64,000 nucleotides of DNA from Streptomyces naganishii JCM 4654 (GCF_014650575.1 NZ_BMVF01000002.1:186001-250000), one strand, 5' to 3'; shown: positions 52,143 to 62,011, counted from the stretch's first letter. The notes: a model not told the origin generated them from the letters alone. A program made the numbers and translations.

Positions 52143-54596
52143 GTGGCCGAGGCGGCAGACTTCCTGGGGACCAGTCCCTCACCTGCCCGCCGCCTGCTGC
52201 GGCGAGCCGGGGCTCTGCTCGCCGGTGCGCCCCTGCTGGCCGGTCTGCTGCAGCTGCCCGCCGCGTCGCCGGCGCAGGCCGCCGGCCAGGACGCCGTGCG
52301 GACCGCCTCCGGCTCCGGCACGGTGGCCGTCGCCCTGGACTCGCTGACCCCGGGCGCTCCCAGCGACGGGGACACCGTGACCGTCGCGGGTACGGTGACC
52401 AACAACGGCAAGCAGTCGGTCACCGACGCCCATGTGGGTCTGCGGCTGGGTCCCGAGCTGGAGACCCGCTCGGCGATCGACGCCGTCGCCCGGCGCACCG
52501 GTTTCGAGCCGGGGGCCGACGGCGACGAGGTCGGCGGCAAGTACGTGCAGAAGTTCGCCTCGCTCGGCCCGGGCGCCGCCCAGCACTTCAGCATCTCCGT
52601 CCCGGTCGACAAGCTGAACCTGGGCGGGAACGGCGTCTACGAGTTCTCCGTGTCCCTGTCGGGTCAGACGGCCGCGCAGCCCTGGGAGCAGGTGCTGGGC
52701 ATCCAGCACACGTTCCTGCCGTGGCAGTCCTCCGACGCGGACACCAAGACGAAGACGACCTTCCTGTGGCCGCTCGTCGCCGGCGTCCACATGACGGCCG
52801 AGACCGGCCCCGGCGAGCAGCAGACGCCGGTCTTCCTCAACGACGATCTCGCCAGGGACATCTCGCCAGGCGGCCGTCTGCAGCAGATGCTGTCGCTGGG
52901 CAAGGACCTCGACGTCACCTGGGTGATCGACCCCGACCTGCTCGCCTCCGTCGACGCCATGACGCGCAATTACCGGGTGCGCGACCCCAAGGGCGGCACC
53001 CCGGTGCCGGGGACGCACCAGGCGGTGGCCAAGCAGTGGCTCTCCGAGCTCCAGCAGGCGGTGGCGGGCAAGGAGGTCGTCGCGCTGCCCTTCGCCGACC
53101 CGGACCTGGCCTCCCTCGCCCACAACGGCACCAGCGTCACCGGCTCGCTCAGCCAGCTCAGGGACGCCACCGACGTCGCCGCCAGCACGGTGGAGACGGT
53201 GCTGCACGTGAAACCGGGCACGGACTTCGCCTGGCCGGTGGACGGCGCCGTCGATCCGTCGATCGTGAAGGTCGCGACCTCGGCGGGCGCCGACAAGGTG
53301 ATCGCGCGCAGCGACAGCCTCGAGGAGAACGGCGGCCTGACCTACACGCCGTCGGCCGCGCGTCCGATCGGCGGCGGCACCACGGCGGTCGTCGCCGACG
53401 AGCGGCTGTCCACGGCGTTCGAGGACGACATGACGAGGGCCGGCAGCACCACACTCGCCGTGCAGCGGTTCCTCGCCCAGAGCCTGGAGATCGACGGCCA
53501 GACGAGCAAGCAGCGCAGCATCGTCGTCGCCCCGCAGCGCATGCCGACCGCGAGCCAGGCCCAGGCCATGGCGCAGGCGCTGACGGCCCTCCAGCAGAGC
53601 ACCTGGTCCCAGCCGCAGGACCTGGCCGCGGCCGCCAAGGCCAAGCCGGACCCGAGCGCCGCCACACGGCTCCCGTCGACGGCCGACTACCCCTCCTCGC
53701 TGCGCAAGCGGGAACTGGGCCGGAGCGCCTTCGCCGCGATCGCGAGGACGCAGGACAAGGTCGACAACTTCAAGGTGATCCTCACCGACGAGTCCCGCGT
53801 CGTCACGCCCTTCGGACGTGCCATGAACCGGGAGATGTCCGTGTCGTGGCGCGGCCGGGACGGTGAGGCGGAGAGCTTCCGCGACGGTGTGGAGGCCTAC
53901 CTCGACGACCTCTCCCAGGAGGTCAAGCTGATCGACAAGTCGGAGACCAAGCTCTCCGGCCGCAGCGCCACGATCCCCGTGACCGTGCAGAACAACCTGG
54001 TGCAGGGCGTCGACCACCTGGTGCTGCGGCTCACCTCCACCAACCCCACCCGTCTCAAGATCGGCGGCAAGGCCTACAGCGAGCAGCCGGTCACGGTCTC
54101 CGGCGGGCACAGCCAGTCGGTGAAGTTCACCACCTCGGCCAACGCCAACGGGCGGGTGACGGTCGTCGCCCAGCTCTACACGCAGGACGGGCAGGAGTAC
54201 GGCGACCCCGTCTCCTTCGACGTGAAGGTCACCGAGATCACCGCCACCGTGATGCTGGTCATCGGCGGAGGCGTCCTGCTGCTTGTCCTCGCCGGCTTCC
54301 GGATGTACACCCAGCGCAAGCGCGCCGCGGCCCGCGAGGACGCGGAGGCCGCGCAGGACGGCCCGGACGGAGACGACGGCCGGGACGCGCCGGACCCCGA
54401 AGGCGGGCAGGACCCCGATGGCGAGCAGGACCCCGGCTCCGGGCAGAACCCCGAGGGCCCGGCGGACCGTCTTGAGAAGAAGGAGTCGGACACCCGGCCC
54501 CGGGAAGGCGACCCGGAGCAGGCGAGTGACCCGACACCGGACACCGCAGCGGAAAACGCCGACCCGTCCGGCACGGGTGAGAAAGTGGACCGTTGA
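52143..54596 (+). CDS. Secreted/membrane-anchored DUF6049 protein
   Basis: 817 aa. A signal peptide runs through RRLLRRAGALLAGAPLLAGLLQLPAASPAQA with an AxA cleavage site. A large extracellular region follows, beginning with a beta-rich stretch (VTVAGTVTNNGKQSVTDAHVGLRLG), then one C-terminal helix (ITATVMLVIGGGVLLLVLAGFRMY) and a charged cytoplasmic tail of Asp/Glu/Gly/Pro repeats. Known only as an actinobacterial conserved protein upstream of MurJ (Rv3909 in M. tuberculosis), so a role in envelope assembly is inferred. GTG at 52143. murJ follows 44 bp downstream. Confidence 0.85.
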   Translation: MAEAADFLGTSPSPARRLLRRAGALLAGAPLLAGLLQLPAASPAQAAGQDAVRTASGSGTVAVALDSLTPGAPSDGDTVTVAGTVTNNGKQSVTDAHVGLRLGPELETRSAIDAVARRTGFEPGADGDEVGGKYVQKFASLGPGAAQHFSISVPVDKLNLGGNGVYEFSVSLSGQTAAQPWEQVLGIQHTFLPWQSSDADTKTKTTFLWPLVAGVHMTAETGPGEQQTPVFLNDDLARDISPGGRLQQMLSLGKDLDVTWVIDPDLLASVDAMTRNYRVRDPKGGTPVPGTHQAVAKQWLSELQQAVAGKEVVALPFADPDLASLAHNGTSVTGSLSQLRDATDVAASTVETVLHVKPGTDFAWPVDGAVDPSIVKVATSAGADKVIARSDSLEENGGLTYTPSAARPIGGGTTAVVADERLSTAFEDDMTRAGSTTLAVQRFLAQSLEIDGQTSKQRSIVVAPQRMPTASQAQAMAQALTALQQSTWSQPQDLAAAAKAKPDPSAATRLPSTADYPSSLRKRELGRSAFAAIARTQDKVDNFKVILTDESRVVTPFGRAMNREMSVSWRGRDGEAESFRDGVEAYLDDLSQEVKLIDKSETKLSGRSATIPVTVQNNLVQGVDHLVLRLTSTNPTRLKIGGKAYSEQPVTVSGGHSQSVKFTTSANANGRVTVVAQLYTQDGQEYGDPVSFDVKVTEITATVMLVIGGGVLLLVLAGFRMYTQRKRAAAREDAEAAQDGPDGDDGRDAPDPEGGQDPDGEQDPGSGQNPEGPADRLEKKESDTRPREGDPEQASDPTPDTAAENADPSGTGEKVDR

Positions 54597-54640
54597 GGAT
54601 GTCGTGGCCAAAGGGCCTGGGACGATGAGGTGGGGTAAGC

Positions 54641-56977
54641 ATGAACGCGCCGTACGACGGTGACCACGGCAGCGCCGTGGGCAGCTCGGGCTACCCCGAC
54701 GGCCCGCCGCCCGAGCCCGGCCAGGTACCGCCGCAGCCTCCGGCGGACATGTACCTCCAGGACGCCTACGACGAGGACCCCTACCGGGGCCGGGACCTCA
54801 CCGCCCAGGACCCCGTCGGCGAGGCGCTGTACGACCGCGCCGCGCACCCGCCGCCGCCCCCGGGCGCGTACGGGCAGCAGCCGCCGCTCTACGGCACGCC
54901 GCCGCAGTCGCCGTACGCCCCCGACCCCCGCGTGTGGGCCCGGACACCGCCCCCGGAGCCTTCCGGCGCGGCCGCCCGGCACATGCCGTACGGCGAGGAC
55001 CCCCGCACCACGCAGTTCGTCGGCGTCGACGACCTCGTCAGCCACTCCGCCGAGGAGCGCCACGAGCCGGACGCCTTCGCGCACCTCTTCCGGGACCAGC
55101 AGCAGGGCGGCCACCCCGAGGCACGCCAGAGCGGCTACGACCGGCAGGACCCCGGGCAGTACGGTTACCAGCCCCCGCAGCAGGCCGACGCGAGGCCTGC
55201 CACCGGGGCCCCCTCGGTTCCCGGCCCCGCTCCGGCTCCGGCCGCCGGCCAGGGACCTGCGGGCGCCTACGCCCCGGCCCCCGGGCCCGGCGTGGCCGTC
55301 GCGCCGGCGGCCGAGCCGGCCGCCCCGCCCGCGGCCGCGAAGAAGGGCGGCCGGGCCTCGGGCCTGCTGAAGTCGAGCGCGGTCATGGCGGCGGGCACGA
55401 TGGTCTCCCGCCTGACCGGGTTCATCCGCTCCGCGATGATCGTGGCCGCCCTGGGCACGGCCCTCCTCGGCGACACCTTCCAGGTCGCCTACCAGCTGCC
55501 GACGATGATCTACATCCTGACCGTCGGCGGCGGTCTCAACTCCGTGTTCGTCCCGCAGCTCGTACGGGCCATGAAGGAGGACGAGGACGGCGGCGAGGCG
55601 TTCGCCAACCGGCTCCTGACCCTGGTGATCGTGGCGCTGGGCGTCCTGACCGCGCTGGCGATGGCCGCCGCCCCGCTCCTGGTCCGGCTGCTGTCCAACC
55701 CGGTGGCCAGCGACCCGGCCGCCAACGAGGTGGCCGTCACCTTCACCCGGTACTTCCTGCCCACGATCTTCTTCATGGGCATTCATGTGGTGATGGGCCA
55801 GATCCTCAACGCCCGGGGCAAGTTCGGCGCGATGATGTGGACGCCGGTCCTCAACAACGTCGTCATCATCGCCACGCTCGGCATGTTCCTGTGGGTCTAC
55901 GGCACCGCCGCCAACTCCCACATGAACGTCGCCAACATCCCGCCGGCCGGCCAGCGCCTGCTGGGAATCGGCGTGCTGCTCGGCCTGGTCGTGCAGGCGC
56001 TCGCGATGATCCCCTACCTGCGCGAGACGGGCTTCAGGCTCCGTCTGCGCTTCGACTGGAGGGGCCACGGCCTGGGCAAGGCCGCCGTGCTCGCCAAGTG
56101 GACGGTCCTGTTCGTCCTCGCCAACCAGGCGGGCGCCCTGGTGGTCACCCAGCTCGCCACCGCCTCGGTGAAGGACACCGACATCCCGGGCACCGGCTTC
56201 AGCGCCTACGCCAACGCCCAGCTGGTCTGGGGTCTGCCGCAGGCCATCATCACGGTCTCCCTGATGGCCGCCCTGCTGCCGCGCATCTCGCGCTCGGCGG
56301 CCGAGGGCGACAGCGGGGCCGTCCGCGACGACATCTCGCAGGGACTGCGGACGACGGCCGTGGCCATCGTGCCCATCGCCTTCGGGTTCCTCGCCCTCGG
56401 CATCCCTATGTGCACCCTGATCTTCGGTTCCTCCGGCACTGGCGCCGCCACCAACATGGGCTACATGCTGATGGCGTTCGCCCTCGGCCTGATCCCCTAC
56501 TCGGTGCAGTACGTCGTCCTACGCGCCTTCTACGCCTACGAGGACACCCGGACGCCCTTCTACAACACGGTCATCGTGGCCGCGGTCAACGCGGCCGCCT
56601 CGGGCCTGTGCTACATGCTGCTGCCGTCCCGCTGGGCCGTCGCCGGCATGGCCGCCTCGTACGGCCTGGCGTACGCGATCGGCGTGGGCGTCGCGTGGCG
56701 CAGGCTGCGCAAGCGCCTCGGCGGCGACCTCGACGGCTCGCGCGTCACACGGACCTACGCGCGCCTGTGCATCGCCTCGGTGCCGGCGGCGCTCGTCAGC
56801 GGGGCGGTCTGCTACGGCATCGGCCATACGCTCGGGCAGGGCGTCGTCGGGTCGTTCGCGGCGCTGCTGGCCGGTGGCGCGCTGCTGCTCGGCGTCTTCT
56901 TCGTCGCCGCCCGCCGCATGCGCATCGAGGAACTCAACTCCCTCGTGGGCATGGTCCGTGGGCGCCTGGGGCGTTGA
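54641..56977 (+). CDS. murJ: MurJ lipid II flippase with Pro-rich N-terminal extension
   Basis: 778 aa. Residues 1-~230 are Pro/Gln/Tyr-rich and disordered, a cytoplasmic extension absent from E. coli MurJ. The core has about fourteen helices from SSAVMAAGTMVSRLTGFIRSAMIVAALGTALLGDTF, the MurJ start. It flips lipid II across the membrane. In M. tuberculosis the MurJ homologue (Rv3910) has a C-terminal pseudokinase; here that part is the next gene, 118 bp downstream. Confidence 0.95.
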   Translation: MNAPYDGDHGSAVGSSGYPDGPPPEPGQVPPQPPADMYLQDAYDEDPYRGRDLTAQDPVGEALYDRAAHPPPPPGAYGQQPPLYGTPPQSPYAPDPRVWARTPPPEPSGAAARHMPYGEDPRTTQFVGVDDLVSHSAEERHEPDAFAHLFRDQQQGGHPEARQSGYDRQDPGQYGYQPPQQADARPATGAPSVPGPAPAPAAGQGPAGAYAPAPGPGVAVAPAAEPAAPPAAAKKGGRASGLLKSSAVMAAGTMVSRLTGFIRSAMIVAALGTALLGDTFQVAYQLPTMIYILTVGGGLNSVFVPQLVRAMKEDEDGGEAFANRLLTLVIVALGVLTALAMAAAPLLVRLLSNPVASDPAANEVAVTFTRYFLPTIFFMGIHVVMGQILNARGKFGAMMWTPVLNNVVIIATLGMFLWVYGTAANSHMNVANIPPAGQRLLGIGVLLGLVVQALAMIPYLRETGFRLRLRFDWRGHGLGKAAVLAKWTVLFVLANQAGALVVTQLATASVKDTDIPGTGFSAYANAQLVWGLPQAIITVSLMAALLPRISRSAAEGDSGAVRDDISQGLRTTAVAIVPIAFGFLALGIPMCTLIFGSSGTGAATNMGYMLMAFALGLIPYSVQYVVLRAFYAYEDTRTPFYNTVIVAAVNAAASGLCYMLLPSRWAVAGMAASYGLAYAIGVGVAWRRLRKRLGGDLDGSRVTRTYARLCIASVPAALVSGAVCYGIGHTLGQGVVGSFAALLAGGALLLGVFFVAARRMRIEELNSLVGMVRGRLGR

Positions 56978-57095
56978 GGCAGGGGTAGGCGCACAACCTT
57001 CGTCCGCGGCTGTGTGTCGTGCATAGCGGCGGACTGTGGGCACAATTGGTTTCGGCGTCGGACAGCGCGCAACGGATGGGGAGGCAGGAGCGACG

Positions 57096-58817
57096 GTGGC
57101 GGAACGGAGCACGGCTGCCGTCGACGTGGCAGACAACAGCGGTGACGAGCCGCTGACCGCCAAGGCGGACCAGTCCACGGCCGACGGGGTGGCGCAGAAC
57201 CGGGAGCGGGACACGGACAACGACGAGGCACAGGGAAGCAACGAGACCGGGCGTTCCGCGGAGAAGGCCTCGACGCCCGAACTGCACAGCGGTCACAAGC
57301 TGGCCAGACGCTATCGCCTCGAGGAGTGCGTCACTCGTCTGGACGGATTCAGCAGTTGGCGCGCGGTGGACGAGAAGCTGCGCCGCGCGGTCGGCGTGCA
57401 CGTGCTGCCGGCCCATCACGCCCGCGCCCGCTCGGTGCTGGCAGCGGCCCGTTCCTCCGCGCTGCTCGGCGACCCGCGCTTCGTCCAAGTCCTCGACGCG
57501 GTCGAGGAGAACGACCTCGTCTACGTGGTCCACGAGTGGCTGCCCGACGCGACCGAACTGACCACGCTGCTGTCCTCCGGCCCCTTGGAGCCGCACGACG
57601 CCTACCAGTTGGTCAGCCAGGTCTCCTCGGCGATGGCCGCGGCGCACCGCGAGGGCCTCGCCCATCTGCGGCTGAACCCCAATGCCGTGCTGCGCACCTC
57701 CACCGGCCAGTGGCGCATCCGCGGCCTCGCCGTGAACGCCGCCCTGCGCGGCATCAGCTCCGACACCCCGCAGCGCACCGACACCGAGGCGATCGGCGCC
57801 CTGCTGTACGCGGCGCTCACCCAGCGCTGGCCGTACGATAACGATGCCTACGGGCTGGCCGGCCTGCCCAAGGACATCGGCCTCATCCCCCCGGACCAGG
57901 TGCGCGCCGGCATCCACCGCGGCCTGTCCGAGCTGTCCATGCGCGCCCTCGCCAACGACGGCGCCACCGCGTCCCGCCACGAGTCGCCGTGCACCACGCC
58001 GGAGGAACTGGTCAAGGCGATCGGCGAGATGCCGCGCATCCGCCCGCCGGAGCCCGCGTTCACCGCGCCGCCGGAGTACCAGCACACCTCGTACCAGCAG
58101 GGCACGTACGGCCGCCCGGTGCCGCACCCGGGTGTCAGCCAGCCGGTGCCGGCGCCGCCGCCCCCGCTGCAGAGCCGTACCGGGAAGGCACTGAAGTGGG
58201 CGGTCTCGGCCCTCCTCATCGCCGCCCTGGGGCTCGGCAGCTGGCAGCTCGCCGACGCCCTGATGGACCAGGGGGGCAAGGCCGGCAACGACACCCAGAC
58301 GCAGACCCAGGACGGCAGCGAGAAGAACGGCAACAAGCCCCAGCCGACCCAGCCCCTCGAGATCCAGGGCGCCCGGGAGTACGTGGCGAGCGGTGACGCC
58401 CAGGCCCCGGAAGCCGTCGGCAACACCTATGACGGCAACAGCTCGACGTACTGGCGGACCAAGCGATACAACGCCGGCCCGAGGCTTGCGCCCTACAAGC
58501 CCGGCGTGGGCATCGTCTACGACCTCGGCTCGGCGAAGACCCTCGCGTCCGCGTCGATAGCGCTCCGGTACGCCGGAGACCACACCACCGTCCACCTGTA
58601 CGCCACCGACTCCCTCACCCCCTCGACCGGAGTCGACGGGATGACCGAGATCGGAACCGCGACGACCAGCGGCACCTCTCTCACGGTGAAGGCGGCGAAG
58701 TCATTGAAGACGCGCTTCGTCCTGCTGTGGATCACGGACGTGCCCCAGGCGCCCAGTGACGGCTACAGCGGCGCCGGCTACAAGCAGGCCATCACGGATG
58801 TGAAGTTCACCGGCTGA
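57096..58817 (+). CDS. Pseudokinase with extracellular discoidin-like domain, partner of MurJ
   Basis: 573 aa. Residues ~70-330 form a protein-kinase-like fold without catalytic residues: the VAIK lysine is His102 (VGVHVL), the HRDLKxxN loop reads H190-L-R-L-N-P-N196, and DFG is replaced by R209-G-L. A Pro-rich linker is followed by one helix (AVSALLIAALGLGSWQLADAL, about 368-388) and an extracellular beta domain of the F5/8-type kind. The same set is fused to the C-terminus of MurJ in M. tuberculosis, where it binds FhaA when phosphorylated by PknB. GTG at 57096 has GGAG six bases before. Confidence 0.92.
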   Translation: MAERSTAAVDVADNSGDEPLTAKADQSTADGVAQNRERDTDNDEAQGSNETGRSAEKASTPELHSGHKLARRYRLEECVTRLDGFSSWRAVDEKLRRAVGVHVLPAHHARARSVLAAARSSALLGDPRFVQVLDAVEENDLVYVVHEWLPDATELTTLLSSGPLEPHDAYQLVSQVSSAMAAAHREGLAHLRLNPNAVLRTSTGQWRIRGLAVNAALRGISSDTPQRTDTEAIGALLYAALTQRWPYDNDAYGLAGLPKDIGLIPPDQVRAGIHRGLSELSMRALANDGATASRHESPCTTPEELVKAIGEMPRIRPPEPAFTAPPEYQHTSYQQGTYGRPVPHPGVSQPVPAPPPPLQSRTGKALKWAVSALLIAALGLGSWQLADALMDQGGKAGNDTQTQTQDGSEKNGNKPQPTQPLEIQGAREYVASGDAQAPEAVGNTYDGNSSTYWRTKRYNAGPRLAPYKPGVGIVYDLGSAKTLASASIALRYAGDHTTVHLYATDSLTPSTGVDGMTEIGTATTSGTSLTVKAAKSLKTRFVLLWITDVPQAPSDGYSGAGYKQAITDVKFTG

Positions 58818-58843
58818 CGCCGCACGGAGGGGGAGGGGGCCGG

Positions 58844-59569
58844 ATGGCGGACGACACCGCCTACGACGGCGTGAGCGACCAGGACCTCCTGGGCCGCCAT
58901 GTCGCGGGTGACCCCGACGCCTTCGGCGAGATCGTACGACGGCACCGCGACCGCCTCTGGGCCGTCGCCCTGCGGACGCTGGGCGACCGCGAGGAGGCGG
59001 CCGACGCGGTGCAGGACGCCCTCGTCTCCGCCTACCGGGCCGCCCACACCTTCCGCGGGCAGTCGGCCGTCACCACCTGGCTGCACCGGATCACGGTGAA
59101 CGCGTGCCTGGACCGGGCCCGCAAGGCGGCCTCGCGCAAGACCTCACCGGTGGACGACACCGAGCGCCTGGAGCAACTGCTGGAGCCGCACGAGTCGGCC
59201 TCCGCGCCCGCCGAGCGCAACGACGTCCAGCGGCAGCTCGTGGAGGCCCTCGGCACCCTTCCGCCGGACCAGCGGGCCGCGCTCGTCCTCGTGGACATGC
59301 AGGGGTACCCCGTGGCCGAGGCCGCCCGCATCCTCGACGTGCCGACCGGAACGGTGAAGAGCCGGTGCGCCCGGGGCAGAGCCAGGCTGCTGCCGTTGCT
59401 CACCCATCTGCGGCCGGAAGGCGCGGGTGCCGGAAAAGAAGAGGACCCGGGCCGGAACCGGGTACAGGGGACATCCGTCCCACCGGCAGCGGGCCCCGGC
59501 GACAGGGGCGCGCGGAACACCGGGCCAAGTGATTCAACTGCTGTGAAGGGCGGAGGTGGGCGAGCGTGA
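58844..59569 (+). CDS. sigM: ECF RNA polymerase sigma factor, SigM
   Basis: 241 aa. Region 2 is DAFGEIVRRHRDRLWAVALRTLGDREEAADAVQDALVSAYRAAHTFRG; region 4 is LGTLPPDQRAALVLVDMQGYPVAEAARILDVPTGTVKSRCARGRARL. An ECF factor controlled by the following anti-sigma gene, which overlaps its stop by four bases. A Gly/Pro-rich tail follows region 4. Named by synteny with M. tuberculosis sigM (Rv3911), beside murJ and trxB. Confidence 0.92.
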   Translation: MADDTAYDGVSDQDLLGRHVAGDPDAFGEIVRRHRDRLWAVALRTLGDREEAADAVQDALVSAYRAAHTFRGQSAVTTWLHRITVNACLDRARKAASRKTSPVDDTERLEQLLEPHESASAPAERNDVQRQLVEALGTLPPDQRAALVLVDMQGYPVAEAARILDVPTGTVKSRCARGRARLLPLLTHLRPEGAGAGKEEDPGRNRVQGTSVPPAAGPGDRGARNTGPSDSTAVKGGGGRA

Positions 59570-60489
59570 CAGCCACGACGGACACGGCCGGGCACCCGGA
59601 CGTCACGGAGATCTCCGACCTCACCGAGGGCCTGCTGTCCGCTTCCCGAACCGAGGACGTCCGGCGGCACCTCGACGAGTGCGAGCAGTGCGCTCAGATC
59701 CACGCGTCGCTGGGGGAGATCCGCGGCCTGCTCGGCGCCATGTCCGAGACCGACGCGATGCCCGAGGCCCAGGCGATGCCCCAGGACATCGCGGACCGTA
59801 TCGACGCGGCTCTCGCCGCCGAGGCGGCCCGTGCCTCCACCGAGGTCTCCGGCGACGGCACGCATGTTTCACGTGAAACATCGGTCGAGGACCGCCCCCA
59901 CCGCACCCCTGCCGACCGCCCCTCGGGCCATGCTCGCGCCTCCAGCGCGGGACCCGGCCGCGCGGCCCGCACGCGCCGCAGCCGCCGCAGGATCGCCGTC
60001 CTGGGCTCCGCCTTCACCGTCGCGGCCCTGGGCGTCGTCTCCCTGGTCCTGGCGACCACCCACGAAGGCAAGGACGGCGGGACCACGGCACAGGGCCGCC
60101 CCAGCGCCTCCGCCGACACCTTCGCCTCCGGCACGCTGCAGCACCAGGTGGCCGGCCTCCTGCAAAAGGCGCAGAAGTCCCAGGGCACCACTCACGCCCC
60201 CCACAGCTTCGGTGTGGACTCGGCCACCGGCACCGACGGACCCAACGTCCTCAAGAGCCAGCCCACCGTCTCGGTGCCCTCCTGCGTCCGGCAAGCCATC
60301 AACAACAGCGGCACGCCTCTGGCCGCCCAGCCGGGCACCTACGACGGAAAGAGCGCCTATCTCGTGGTGCTCCCCGACACCTCGGGCGACACCACCCGGG
60401 TCACGGCCTATGTCGTCGACGCGTCCTGCGTACAGCGCCCCTCGGCCGCGGCCAAGGTCCTTCTGACCCACTCCTACGCGCGTTCCTGA
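59566..60489 (+). CDS. Anti-sigma factor with zinc-type HxxxCxxC motif
   Basis: 307 aa. The N-terminal domain has HLDECEQC (zinc-associated anti-sigma motif) near residue 37, then a basic linker, one helix (IAVLGSAFTVAALGVVSLVLATTHEG) and an extracellular domain of ~160 residues. GTG start overlaps the sigM stop by GTGA. It should hold SigM at the membrane, as RsmA does in mycobacteria. A parS site lies inside the coding sequence, read here as HVSRET. Confidence 0.9.
   Translation: MTATTDTAGHPDVTEISDLTEGLLSASRTEDVRRHLDECEQCAQIHASLGEIRGLLGAMSETDAMPEAQAMPQDIADRIDAALAAEAARASTEVSGDGTHVSRETSVEDRPHRTPADRPSGHARASSAGPGRAARTRRSRRRIAVLGSAFTVAALGVVSLVLATTHEGKDGGTTAQGRPSASADTFASGTLQHQVAGLLQKAQKSQGTTHAPHSFGVDSATGTDGPNVLKSQPTVSVPSCVRQAINNSGTPLAAQPGTYDGKSAYLVVLPDTSGDTTRVTAYVVDASCVQRPSAAAKVLLTHSYARS
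59866..59879. other. parS site (exact), inside the anti-sigma gene
   Basis: Exact parS in coding sequence; frame gives VSRET. In the linker between the zinc domain and the membrane helix. Confidence 0.95.
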
Positions 60490-60544
60490 GCACCGACGCC
60501 TGACCCTCGGCACCCGTGGTATTCCCTCCGGTGTCGGGGCCTCC

Positions 60545-60560
60545 GTGTGCCCGGGCACAC
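60545..60560. other. 16-bp perfect palindrome before the trxB promoter
   Basis: GTGTGCCCGGGCACAC, ending one base before the sigma-R -35 element. It could be a weak terminator of the sigM operon or a regulator site. Confidence 0.4.
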
Positions 60561-60561
60561 C

Positions 60562-60588
60562 GGGAATGCGCGCCCCTTAGGATCCGTT
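60562..60588 (+). promoter_or_regulatory. Sigma-R-type promoter of trxBA
   Basis: GGGAAT (60562-60567), 18-base spacer, GTT (60586-60588). It matches the consensus GGAAT-N18-GTT for SigR in S. coelicolor, where trxBA is a SigR target under thiol stress. Confidence 0.85.
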
Positions 60589-60663
60589 GGGTGGGGTGAG
60601 AGCTGCGAGCAAGGCTCCCACCGGCCGTAGGACACACTCAGTCCAGAGACGAGGAATCAAGCC

Positions 60664-61635
60664 GTGAGCGACGTCCGTAACGTGATCATCATCGGCTCCG
60701 GGCCCGCCGGCTACACGGCGGCGCTCTACACCGCGCGCGCGTCGCTGAAGCCGCTGGTTTTCGAGGGCGCCGTCACCGCGGGTGGTGCGCTGATGAACAC
60801 CACCGAGGTAGAGAACTTCCCCGGCTTCCGCGACGGCATCATGGGCCCCGACCTCATGGACAACATGCGGGCCCAGGCCGAGCGCTTCGGCGCCGAGCTC
60901 ATCCCGGACGACGTCGTCGCCGTCGACCTGGCCGGTGAGATCAAGACGGTCACGGACACCGCCGGCACCGTGCACCGGGCGAAGGCCGTCATCGTCACCA
61001 CCGGCTCGCAGCACCGCAAGCTCGGACTGCCGAACGAGGACGCCCTCTCCGGCCGCGGCGTCTCCTGGTGTGCGACCTGTGACGGCTTCTTCTTCCGGGA
61101 CCAGGACATCGCCGTGATCGGCGGCGGCGACACCGCGATGGAGGAGGCCACCTTCCTCTCGCGCTTCGCCAAGTCCGTGACGATCGTCCACCGCCGTGAC
61201 ACCCTGCGCGCCTCCAAGGCGATGCAGGAGCGCGCCTTCGCCGACCCGAAGATCAAGTTCGTCTGGGACAGCGAGGTCGCCGAGATCCAGGGCGAGCAGA
61301 AGCTCACCGGTCTGAAGCTGCGCAACCTCAAGACCGGGGAGCTCTCGGATCTGCCGGTCACCGGCCTGTTCATCGCGATCGGCCACGACCCGCGCACCGA
61401 GCTGTTCAAGGGCCAGCTGGACCTGGACGAGGAGGGCTACCTGAAGGTCGACTCCCCGTCCACGCGCACCAACCTGACCGGTGTCTTCGGCGCCGGCGAC
61501 GTGGTCGACCACACCTACCGCCAGGCGATCACCGCCGCCGGTACCGGCTGTTCCGCGGCCCTCGACGCCGAGCGCTTCCTCGCTGCCCTCGCGGACAACG
61601 AGCAGAAGGCCGAGCCCGAGAAGTCCACCGTCTGA
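60664..61635 (+). CDS. trxB: Thioredoxin-disulfide reductase
   Basis: 323 aa FAD enzyme that passes NADPH electrons to thioredoxin. FAD-binding [16 protein letters not shown] at the start, the redox CATC (Cys136, Cys139), NADPH-binding [13 protein letters not shown], and C-terminal [37 protein letters not shown] at 60664. Upstream is a sigma-R promoter. trxA follows. Confidence 0.98.
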   Translation: MSDVRNVIIIGSGPAGYTAALYTARASLKPLVFEGAVTAGGALMNTTEVENFPGFRDGIMGPDLMDNMRAQAERFGAELIPDDVVAVDLAGEIKTVTDTAGTVHRAKAVIVTTGSQHRKLGLPNEDALSGRGVSWCATCDGFFFRDQDIAVIGGGDTAMEEATFLSRFAKSVTIVHRRDTLRASKAMQERAFADPKIKFVWDSEVAEIQGEQKLTGLKLRNLKTGELSDLPVTGLFIAIGHDPRTELFKGQLDLDEEGYLKVDSPSTRTNLTGVFGAGDVVDHTYRQAITAAGTGCSAALDAERFLAALADNEQKAEPEKSTV

Positions 61636-61678
61636 CACCCCCAACACCCCACCGCACAAACCAGTTAAGGAGCCCGCC

Positions 61679-62011
61679 GTGGCCGGCACCCTGAAGAACG
61701 TGACCGACGACTCCTTCGAGCAGGACGTGCTCAAGAGCGACAAGCCCGTCCTGGTGGACTTCTGGGCCGCCTGGTGCGGTCCGTGCCGCCAGATCGCCCC
61801 GTCCCTCGAGGCGATCGCCGCCGAGCACGGCGAGAAGATCGAGGTCGTCAAGCTCAACATCGACGAGAACCCCGCTACGGCCGCCAAGTACGGCGTCATG
61901 TCGATCCCGACGCTGAACGTCTACCAGCGGGGCGAGGTCGCCAAGACCATCGTCGGCGCCAAGCCGAAGGCCGCCCTTCTCCGCGACCTCGACGAGTTCA
62001 TCGCCGAGTGA
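61679..62011 (+). CDS. trxA: Thioredoxin
   Basis: 110 aa. Active site WCGPC (Cys33, Cys36), then the conserved cis-proline loop MSIPTLNVYQRG. GTG at 61679 with AAGGAG seven bases upstream. A longer open frame from 61481 overlaps trxB and is not a start. Co-transcribed with trxB, reduced by it. A parS site and a strong hairpin follow. Confidence 0.97.
   Translation: MAGTLKNVTDDSFEQDVLKSDKPVLVDFWAAWCGPCRQIAPSLEAIAAEHGEKIEVVKLNIDENPATAAKYGVMSIPTLNVYQRGEVAKTIVGAKPKAALLRDLDEFIAE

Noticed and set aside
53201-53214. parS-like word GCTGCACGTGAAAC in the DUF6049 gene
   Set aside because: Two mismatches at conserved outer positions and fully explained by codons for LHVK; probably chance.
52179-54611. 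810-codon minus-strand frame opposite the DUF6049 gene
   Set aside because: Shadow frame; the plus strand has a signal peptide, a membrane anchor and the correct place upstream of murJ.
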